Assembly (NCBI GenBank): GCA_036704825.1
Contig: JAUBSN010000002.1
Span: 124,001-188,000, forward strand
Direction: 5' to 3'
Source of the DNA: Microcoleus sp036704825
GTDB lineage: Bacteria > Cyanobacteriota > Cyanobacteriia > Cyanobacteriales > Microcoleaceae
DNA: 64,000 nt
This document shows, one piece after another, positions 8,953 through 15,909 of the stretch; within the stretch, counting starts at the first letter, position 1; every line of letters starts with the position of its first letter. The position numbers and the translations under genes were made by a program. Below the pieces are notes generated by a model that worked only from the letters and a program-made list of their open reading frames with translations, had not been told where the DNA came from and ran no database searches.

Positions 8953-10230
8953 ATGGAACCAACTGCCGATACAAACGAAGAGATTATTAGTTCATCTAAA
9001 AGTCAAAAATTAGGGATTGCAAAAGCTCTTAAATTTAATCCTTATGACCCAAAGTTTCAGGCAAATCCTTATCCCCTCTACCACCAACTCCGCTCTGTTG
9101 AGCCAATACACCAGAGCTTCCCTGGTATGTGGGTAATTACTCGTTATGCTGATGCTAAGGCAGTTTTGCGCGATCCTCGCTTTTGTGTTAATAAAATGCA
9201 AAAAAATGTTAAACACAAGAGCCATTCTCTCGATCAAAGGGATTTCAATACACTTGCACAAGCCATTGACAAATGGTTAATATATTTAGACCCGCCTGAG
9301 CATACTAGGTTGCGAGGTTTAATTAGTAAAGCTTTTTCTTCTACAAGCGTCAATATTCTGCGTCCCCAAATTCAAAAAATTGCCGATGAATTGATTAGCA
9401 AGGTTCGGCACAAGGGTTTCATGGATATTATATCGGATTTTGCTTGCCCATTACCCTGTAACGTCATTGCCGCAATTCTGGGAATACCTGTTGAAGATTG
9501 GTTTAAGGCGTATCATTGGTCTGATGAACTGTCTAATATTTTAGATCCGCTTAGCTCTGTGCAAGGCTATGAGCAGATGAATAAAGTGGCGATGGAATTT
9601 ACGGATTACTTTAAGACCTTGATTGCACAACGACAAAAAAGCCCGCAACAGGATTTGCTGAGTGCATTGATTGCTGTTAAAGAACAGGATAATAAGCTAA
9701 GTGAAGAAGAAATTATATCGGTCTGTATGCTACTGTTCCTAACTGGTGAAGAAACGACAGTCAATCTTATCGGTAACGGTATGCTTGCTCTGTTAAGTCA
9801 CCCAGAGCAAATGCAACAGATTAAGACACAACCAATGCTTATTCAAAGTGCTGTGGAAGAAATTTTGCGTTATGATAGCCCAATCCAAATCACCACACGA
9901 GTAGCAACTGAAGACGTTGTTCTAGATGGTGTAACAGTTCGATGTGGCGAGAAAGTTTTGGTTGTTTTGGGAGCTGCAAATCGCGATCCCGCACAATTTC
10001 CCGATCCCGATAGCTTTGATATTACACGAGCTAATAATAATCACCTAGCTTTTGCCGATGGTATTCATTATTGTTTGGGTGCAGTATTGACGCGGATTGA
10101 AGGTGAAATTGCTATTAATGCTCTTATACAACAATTGCCTGATTTACAATTATCACAAGATCGGGTTGAGTGGCGAAAAAAGGTTGCTTTTCGTAGCCTT
10201 AAGGCTCTCCCAATTATTTTTAGCTCATGA
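8953..10230 (+). CDS. Cytochrome P450 (second of tandem pair)
   Basis: The 425-residue protein is clearly paralogous to the preceding P450 along its whole length (for example FNPYDPKFQANPYPLYHQLR against FDPKFNANPYPTYHRLR). It has TGEETT in the I-helix, EEILRY for ExxR and the intact heme loop FADGIHYCLG with cysteine at about C374. A strong ribosome binding site (aggagat) lies 8 bp before the ATG at 8953. The two copies have diverged through most positions outside the motifs, so this is an old duplication and probably a second oxidation step. It is the last gene of the cluster before the insertion-sequence relics. Confidence 0.9.
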   Translation: MEPTADTNEEIISSSKSQKLGIAKALKFNPYDPKFQANPYPLYHQLRSVEPIHQSFPGMWVITRYADAKAVLRDPRFCVNKMQKNVKHKSHSLDQRDFNTLAQAIDKWLIYLDPPEHTRLRGLISKAFSSTSVNILRPQIQKIADELISKVRHKGFMDIISDFACPLPCNVIAAILGIPVEDWFKAYHWSDELSNILDPLSSVQGYEQMNKVAMEFTDYFKTLIAQRQKSPQQDLLSALIAVKEQDNKLSEEEIISVCMLLFLTGEETTVNLIGNGMLALLSHPEQMQQIKTQPMLIQSAVEEILRYDSPIQITTRVATEDVVLDGVTVRCGEKVLVVLGAANRDPAQFPDPDSFDITRANNNHLAFADGIHYCLGAVLTRIEGEIAINALIQQLPDLQLSQDRVEWRKKVAFRSLKALPIIFSS

Positions 10231-10382
10231 ATTTAAATATATAGGAACCGCCTTGGCGGTACAGATTAAGTTTAGACGATCGCACCGAGTAGGTTGAGTC
10301 GAGGAAGGCTATTATGCCTCGCCCCTCTTAGCGGGACTTAAACGAAAATCAAAAGCCAATAAAGGTGTTGCTGAATACAGGT

Positions 10383-10630
10383 ATGAATTCAAGATTTCAG
10401 AAGTTTTATAAGCCAAGTCGGGTGAGTTTTGTAACTTCCGAAAAAAGTTGATTCATACCGTGAATCAGCAAGGTCAAAAGGATATCCAAAATTCCAGAAA
10501 GATTGCGGCTCTGTTGAGTATAAGTCAACCGTATGGAAACTTGCGTCAGACCCAAAATCAATCAATTTTACAGACAAAAAAGGGATTGGATGGTTAAAAC
10601 CCAAAGAAACACGCGATTTGCATTCTTATA
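10383..10630 (+). pseudogene. tnpB (IS200/IS605 family) relic, 5' part
   Basis: Read across frames, this strand encodes TnpB pieces: MNSRFQKFYK, then AKSGEFCNFRK, then VDSYRESARSKGYPKFQK and KGIGWLKPKETRDLHSY. The match to the first third of TnpB (RNA-guided nuclease of IS605-type elements) is good, but at least two frameshifts break it, one in an A-run near 10440. The extreme N-terminus is missing. The reading continues at 11576 after an inserted IS630 element. Confidence 0.8.
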
Positions 10631-11573
10631 GTCATTTCAAATAAAAAAGAGACACTATTGAGCGCAGTAGGCACAGATGAGTTCATCTAAAGATGTGCCA
10701 GGAGGAGCATACATTCTGGCTCGTTTTAAGGCACTAAAATCGTGTTCAATATCGTTCAGGTCGGGAGAATATTTTGGGAGAAAAAGAACTTGATGCTCCG
10801 TTTCTTCTACCAGTTCTCGAATAGCTGTTTTTCGATGAATCGGTGCATTATCCATGATTAAGATAGAGGGCCTTGTCAAAGAGGGTAATAAATATAAAGA
10901 TAACCACCCTTCAAAACCTTCTGCATTGAGGCTGCCCGTAAAAACCATTGGGGCAATTAAGTCCTTTTTTCTTTTCAATCGAACGGCTACTAGATTTTCT
11001 CTTTTCCCCCGTTTTCCTGACTTTTCACCCCAGATTTTTTTGCCTTTTTTTGACCAGCCTAATGCACAATCTTGAAAGTCTTCAAATCCTGACTCATCAA
11101 TAAAAACCAGACTTTGACTTCCCGATACTTTAATTAATTCTCTCAGATATCTGTAGTATTTTATTCTTGATTCTCGGTTTCTTTCCTGATAACGAAGTTG
11201 TTTTTTTTCGAGTAATTTTCATTTCTTTAAGAGCATAAGATATGGCACTTGGTCTGACCCCAAACTTCTTTGCTCTGTCGATTAAGCTGGCATCTGGGTT
11301 CTCTTTTACATCATTTTATAAGGCTTGCCAATCTAGCTTTCTCTTACGTCTTTTTACCTTGGTAGCTCTAAGGTCTGTCCGACCCAGCCACCGATATATC
11401 GTTGCTCTTCCTACTTGAAAAAGTCCGGTTGCTTGAGCGATACGACCGCCATTTTCTACATAATCCACTACTCTTTTTCTCAAATCAATACTGTAAGACA
11501 TTTTCCTAGCGGTTTCACTATTTTTATTAATTTTACCTCATTTTTAAGTAGTCTCATACTTATTTGAAATGAC
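10631..11573 (-). mobile_element. IS630-family insertion sequence inside tnpB relic
   Basis: The element is bounded by inverted repeats: GTCATTTCAAATAA at 10631 and TTATTTGAAATGAC ending at 11573. Both sides are flanked by TA (10629-10630 and 11574-11575), the target duplication expected of the IS630/Tc1-mariner group. It is 943 bp and carries one transposase on the minus strand, broken into three frames. The clean ends and target duplication suggest fairly recent insertion into the older tnpB relic. Confidence 0.85.
10655..11501 (-). pseudogene. IS630-family transposase, split into three frames
   Basis: The N-terminal 61 residues (MSYSIDLRKRVVDYVENGG...) are a helix-turn-helix that ends at a stop near 11316. 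The next frame reads NDVKENPDASLIDRAKKFGV up to KITRKK. After an A8 run (T8 on +, 11201-11208) the third frame reads QLRYQERNRESRIKYYRYL, VFIDESGFEDF, IMDNAPIHRK and FLPKYSPDLNDIEHDFSALK, which are DDE transposase blocks. The A8 site may be a programmed frameshift as in other IS630 elements. The earlier break near 11310 is a true defect unless also recoded, so the element is probably inactive on its own. Confidence 0.8.
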
Positions 11574-11575
11574 TA

Positions 11576-11794
11576 TACTCCTCCAGTCAAATAAAACGGG
11601 TGAGATTGGTAAAAGGTGCAGATGGTGTATATGTGCAATTCTGTATTGATGTTAACAAACAGAAAAACACAGAACCCTCTGGCAATACCCTCGGCTTAGA
11701 CATCGGTTTGAAGGAATATTACACTGATTTAAACGGAATTACGGTTGAAAATCCTAAATTCCTGCTTTTTTGCTCTATTTATGCTTGTTTTTGA
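11576..11794 (+). pseudogene. tnpB (IS200/IS605 family) relic, 3' part
   Basis: Reads YSSSQIKRVRLVKGADGVYV, then QFCIDVN, GLDIGLKEYYTD and VENPKFL, the region of TnpB carrying the first RuvC aspartate (GLDIG). This directly continues the piece ending at 10630. After VENPKFL the match stops and the frame ends at TGA 11792-11794. The remaining RuvC and zinc-finger parts are absent, so this is a truncated relic. Confidence 0.8.
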
Positions 11795-11907
11795 GCCTGC
11801 AAACCCTCAGATTGAACAATTAAATTCATCAGTTGTTCGTAGTTCATACCTAGCAACCTTTGAGTTTCATAGGGATGCTTATCAATATATTCCTGAAGCT
11901 GACTCAT
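11779..11907 (-). pseudogene. N-terminal fragment of another IS transposase
   Basis: A 42-residue frame, MSQLQEYIDKHPYETQRLLG to LQAQKQA, resembles the N-terminus of cyanobacterial IS5-type transposases (conserved LxEYxxxHPxExQRLLG followed by YEQL). The DDE catalytic part is absent. It overlaps the end of the tnpB relic, so its truncation and that of tnpB probably share one junction. A free-standing small protein is possible but less likely. Confidence 0.5.
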
Positions 11908-12019
11908 ATGTATTTTAATCGGTAAAGTCCTATTTTATAATATCGGCGATCGCGCTACCAATTTTTATTTCCCAGATGTCTATTAGACAATTCCTAAGTT
12001 GCACACTCCAAAACAGTAA

Positions 12020-13717
12020 TCAGATTGTAATAGGGGACTGCACATAAACTGTAGGGTCTTCCATAGTAAAGACAATCCCATGAATCGAGAGAGATTTGGA
12101 AATTTGAGCGCTTGCCAACTCTAGCAGACGTTTACGCACTTCAATCGCATTATCTTGAGAACCTAAAATTGCAAAACTAACCCTTAATTTTTTTCCTGTT
12201 TCATCAGCCTGAGAGATAGTTGTGCTCTTAGTATCAATCCCTGATAAGTAAGCGGTTTTTTCCATTATCACTTGTTGGACTAGGGCATATTCTCGTTCCC
12301 CTAAAACACTAGGAAAGTCCATATACAATAACACCATTATTTTTTTGGCAAGAGTAACGTTTTCAATTTCTACACTTACAAGGATGGAATTGGGCATCAC
12401 AATAATTGTGCCAGTACCAAGGGAACGAATTTTCGTCGATCGCAAACCAATACTTTCTACTTTCCCTAATTCTCCACCTGGTAAGCGGATGTAGTCACCA
12501 GTAACAAACGGACGATCTAGATATAGAACTAAAGTCGCAATCAGTTGTTCGAGAATTTTTTGAGCAGCAAAGGCGACGGCTAAACCGACCAACCCCAAAC
12601 TTGCCACCAATCCAATCAAGTCAAATTTGAGGCTGCTGGCAAAGGCAACTAAAGCTGCAATAAAGATTAAGATATTAATAATGGTCTCAAACACTAGAAT
12701 GGCATCATCACTACTAGGGCTAAAATAACCGCCAAACTTGAATCCGTAGGTACGCAGGTAGCGGGTAGTTAGTTTTACTGATAACAAATATAAGCTGCCA
12801 ATAAAAAATAGACTGACAATCGGCTTTAGGAGATTGTAAACGACTGGTGCTAATGGTTCTAATAAGCTCAAAGACCAACTGATAGAAATACTGAGAAATG
12901 CAAATTCCAAAAGGCGATCGCTCGGTTGAAAAATTTCTCTATAGATATTTTCTATGGCGTGGGGAGCTAATTTATTAATCGCTAATTTTACTAAGTCTGT
13001 AGCGTAGTGGCTAAATACAAAAGAGCCTCCTAATGCTCCAAAAAATATAAGCCACTCGGGCTGAGAGAAGGGGGAAAACAACTGATAGCGCAGACTGCGT
13101 AAGATTGGAAACCAGTCAGAACTGACAATGGCGATCGCCCCCCAGCTAAAAATAAAAAAAATCTTGCTGAAAATTCCTATTTTAAACTTAAATATTCTGG
13201 CGGCTATTCCGAACAAAAGCCGCACTACGATCAGCGCTGCGATTGCGCTCAAAATCCATACACTTCTCTGCCAAATATATTTGGGAGTGCGTTCTTTTTT
13301 AGCTTTGGCGATCGCTGCTTCTAGAAGAGCCCGCCATTGATTAGCTTGTTGAGATGGAGAAAACCCTGGCAGAACATCATTTGCTGTAACGGTGAGAAGG
13401 TAATTATTATTTAAGGAAATAGAAGTAGCGCCGCTACTATCATCATTCCGCACATCAAAAGTTATGGGTCGATCGCTAGCGATCGCCTCAGCTAGCACAT
13501 TATTAGCAAATTGGGTGCGCTGCCTTGCGCGAAAATTATCCACAGCTTGCAAATTAAAAAGTGGGATGCCATCAACGACCACAGGAGCCCCAGTATCGCG
13601 AAAACCTTGAGCAACCCCCATCGGAGCGAGCACTAGCAACCAACCCGCTAGAAATAAGGCAATCAGAGGAATTGCACGTTTAGATACTTGTTTAAATAGC
13701 GATTGGGGCATCCACAT
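12020..13717 (-). CDS. MscS-family mechanosensitive ion channel, long form with signal peptide
   Basis: The frame extends to a TTG at 13735; ATG 13717 (MWMPQSLFK) is the likelier start. There is an N-terminal signal-like helix ending near GVAQG and a periplasmic segment of about 120 residues. Several membrane helices follow, then the MscS pore helix (GLVGLAVAFAAQKILEQ) and beta domain (GDYIRLPGGELGKVESIG, IVMPNS). MscS channels open under membrane tension to release solutes after hypo-osmotic shock. It overlaps the end of the next upstream paralogue by 26 bp, so the pair is translationally coupled. The C-terminal ends of the two proteins resemble each other (DPTVYVQSPITI / QPTIYVDAPIAI). Confidence 0.88.
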   Translation of the reverse strand: MWMPQSLFKQVSKRAIPLIALFLAGWLLVLAPMGVAQGFRDTGAPVVVDGIPLFNLQAVDNFRARQRTQFANNVLAEAIASDRPITFDVRNDDSSGATSISLNNNYLLTVTANDVLPGFSPSQQANQWRALLEAAIAKAKKERTPKYIWQRSVWILSAIAALIVVRLLFGIAARIFKFKIGIFSKIFFIFSWGAIAIVSSDWFPILRSLRYQLFSPFSQPEWLIFFGALGGSFVFSHYATDLVKLAINKLAPHAIENIYREIFQPSDRLLEFAFLSISISWSLSLLEPLAPVVYNLLKPIVSLFFIGSLYLLSVKLTTRYLRTYGFKFGGYFSPSSDDAILVFETIINILIFIAALVAFASSLKFDLIGLVASLGLVGLAVAFAAQKILEQLIATLVLYLDRPFVTGDYIRLPGGELGKVESIGLRSTKIRSLGTGTIIVMPNSILVSVEIENVTLAKKIMVLLYMDFPSVLGEREYALVQQVIMEKTAYLSGIDTKSTTISQADETGKKLRVSFAILGSQDNAIEVRKRLLELASAQISKSLSIHGIVFTMEDPTVYVQSPITI

Positions 13718-14804
13718 AAATCGTTGGTTGGTCAAGGATAAAAGAAATATTATGCTTTTGCAGTTGCTTTGTAATTTGTTGGGTAGCCAAATCTAGCAAT
13801 TGCCGTCTCAGATCCATTGATAACTCATTAGAACCGAGAATAAAAAAGGAAATTTGGGCATGATTGTCACTAAAAGAAACCTCCGTGCTACGCCAGTCTA
13901 AACCAAAAATGTCTGTAGTGCTTTCCATTACGGTTTGGCGGACCAGTGCTTGCTCGTTGGCAGATAGCGGTTTAGGAAACTCAAGCATCATTACAGACAT
14001 GACTTTCTTTGCACCTGAAAAATTCTCAATGGTGGCTTGAGTGAGCGCATTATTCGGAATAATAGTGAGAGTGCCTTTACCAGAGGTGCGAATTTTGGTT
14101 GACCTTAAACCAATACTTTCTACTCGTCCAAAAGTACCTTGTTTGCCCTGGGGTCCATCGGATAAGCCGATATAGTCGCCCACAGTAAAAGGACGGTCAA
14201 GATTTAAGACTATCCCTCCCAAAAATTGTTCTAAAGTTTTTTGAGCGGCAAAGGCAATGGCAATACCTCCAATCCCCAAACTGGCAAGTATGCCCACAAC
14301 GTTGATGTTATGGCTAATACAAAAAACTAAAATTAACGTTACAGCAAGCGCAAAGTCTCCCACATACCGAAGTAAGAAGATAGACTCGCCTTTAACTTTG
14401 GGGTTTGACTCAAAAGTTACTCCTAAAATTGTGGTATTAAAAAACTCTCTAAATAGTCTTGACAGCATCCATCCGCTAAGTATAGTGATGGCCATACTCA
14501 GGCAAAATTCGATGAAGCTCAGCCATTCCCTTTGAGGGATTAGAAGTAACATTACTTCCATTGCTGATAGAGTTAGTAACACCAAAACTAGATTTTTTGA
14601 GGCAACCACTACACGAATATAAGTCTGCGTTGAGAAGTGTGGAGTCAACCAACTTAAGGGTAATCTTAAGATGGAAATGAGCGCCATTACCCCTAATACC
14701 GTCACCCCTCCTGCTAGAAAAATAGAGCTAATTTGCCCTAAGCGATCGCCATTATTTAAAGCTAGTTCTGAGGCTTGAGAAAGCCCATTAATTGTTTCTG
14801 TCAT
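13692..14804 (-). CDS. MscS-family mechanosensitive ion channel, short form
   Basis: The 370-residue protein has four or five predicted membrane segments in its first 190 residues. The MscS pore motif GIGGIAIAFAAQKTLEQFLGG is next, then the beta domain (GDYIGLSDGPQGKQGTFGRVESIG, IIPNNALT). It is the first gene of a two-gene unit with the longer paralogue downstream. A duplication giving two channels of different tension threshold is plausible but inferred. Its start ATG at 14804 fits the family. No partner gene for osmolyte transport lies nearby. Confidence 0.88.
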   Translation of the reverse strand: MTETINGLSQASELALNNGDRLGQISSIFLAGGVTVLGVMALISILRLPLSWLTPHFSTQTYIRVVVASKNLVLVLLTLSAMEVMLLLIPQREWLSFIEFCLSMAITILSGWMLSRLFREFFNTTILGVTFESNPKVKGESIFLLRYVGDFALAVTLILVFCISHNINVVGILASLGIGGIAIAFAAQKTLEQFLGGIVLNLDRPFTVGDYIGLSDGPQGKQGTFGRVESIGLRSTKIRTSGKGTLTIIPNNALTQATIENFSGAKKVMSVMMLEFPKPLSANEQALVRQTVMESTTDIFGLDWRSTEVSFSDNHAQISFFILGSNELSMDLRRQLLDLATQQITKQLQKHNISFILDQPTIYVDAPIAI

Positions 14805-15127
14805 AGCAAAGTTAAATCATTTAAGTTTCTGGTTGATTCAAAGTTGGAATCTCCCGCAAGGCTTGTATGCTGCATTGTTAGCCCTTGCACAAATACCGAA
14901 AATGCCACCGCCCAGCGAATGTAAAATGCCGCTATATTGCCTTCTCTGCTTCCGCAATTACTTTGAACGCAGTTGTTTTGATTGGGATGTGGGTGGGTAA
15001 GACAACTTTAAGCTGCATTTCTGACTGCCTTTCTGATTGCATAGAAGTTAGGATTTTTTGTCCGAGTTTCGGAATTTAGATCCCCCCAGAGCCTCCCTTA
15101 AAAAGGAGAATAGATTCTTCCCCCTTT
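14805..15127. other. Intergenic region without recognised gene
   Basis: About 320 bp. I see no convincing gene. The only feature is a short palindromic repeat near 15080-15140 (cctcccttaaaaagg / ccccctttttaaggggg), of the same general class as other intergenic repeats in this window. Confidence 0.5.
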
Positions 15128-15757
15128 TTAAGGGGGGCTATTTTCTGCTTTTACGGCTTCATCAATTGAGCCGATCGTGTAGGGGAATTTTTCGGGTGTA
15201 TCCGCAAACTCATCATTGAGGATGCGATCGCATCCTTCTGAGTTATCTTCTAATTCTACTATTTTACCTGTCAAACCCGTAAACTGGTTCGTTGATCTGT
15301 CCGAAGACCAAGACTGCATTTTTGACAACCCCCGTTGCTGCCATTTCTTGATAGCGATCGAGGGCTGGCTCAGCATGGATCGATCGCCATTCACCACCTG
15401 CTTACGGCTCTTTGCGATCGATTGCTTCGCCAAAAAAGAAGCCAAATAAGTTTAACATTCTCCCCAAGAGCCGATCGCCTACGGGAACTTGTAACGGTTG
15501 CTGCAGATCGCTCACAATCTCGCCGCGTGTCACCCCTGCAGTCGAAGATCGACACCCCGCACAACCTCAGCACTGAGATGGGAAACCACCTCGATCGCAA
15601 TATTTCCTGCTTTTCCTGCTTGTAACTGAGTATGGATTTCTGGCAACCGTTGGGGGAAATAGATGTCAATCATGCTGCTGGGTACGGAGAGGACATAACC
15701 GAGATTTTGTTCTTGGTGATGATTTGAGTGGGAGGATGATTTAACAATGGTTTCCAT
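15128..15757 (-). pseudogene. Relic of alternate F1F0-ATPase (N-ATPase) beta subunit
   Basis: From ATG 15757 the minus strand reads NLGYVLSVPSSMIDIYFPQRLPEIH, then IAIEVVSHLSAEVVRG, as in the N-terminal barrel of an ATP synthase beta subunit. After a frameshift it continues VTRGEIV and QVPVGDRLLGRMLNLFG, then a stop. A third piece (FTGLTGKIVELEDNSEGCDR, FADTPEKFPYTIGSIDEAV) matches the C-terminus. The whole nucleotide-binding core is deleted. HIxxELxVxRG-type wording and VPVGxRLLGRMLN fit the laterally spread N-ATPase better than the standard AtpD. No other N-ATPase gene is visible nearby. Confidence 0.75.
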
Positions 15758-15773
15758 TTAGATTCGACCTATC

Positions 15774-15878
15774 TATAGCAATCCTCGCATCATTTGTGAA
15801 TCTCTTACTCCCTCCTCTTGGGTTCGGGGAGGGTTGGGGTGGGGTAAAAAATTTACGACTCATGCAAGAATTGCTATA
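15774..15878. repeat. Interspersed repeat, copy 2 (TATAGCAA...TTGCTATA)
   Basis: Same ends and core as the element at 3499-3601, about 105 bp. It lies between the ATPase relic and the FAD oxidoreductase gene. Confidence 0.75.
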
Positions 15879-15909
15879 TACAAATTTTTTTCAGATTTAC
15901 CAAGTGCGA

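Noticed and set aside
7644..10230. Tandem P450s as an assembly duplication
   Set aside because: The two proteins differ at most positions outside conserved motifs, so the duplication is old and real.
12020..14804. A single broken MscS gene split in two
   Set aside because: Each protein has its own complete membrane part, pore helix and beta domain, so they are two overlapping paralogues.
14885..15079. 64-codon plus-strand frame before the ATPase relic
   Set aside because: No recognisable motif, unusual composition (Cys and Ile rich end), no ribosome binding site, and lies in decayed DNA.
15216..15625. Plus-strand frames over the ATPase relic
   Set aside because: The minus strand carries clear beta-subunit pieces; the plus frames have no family resemblance.
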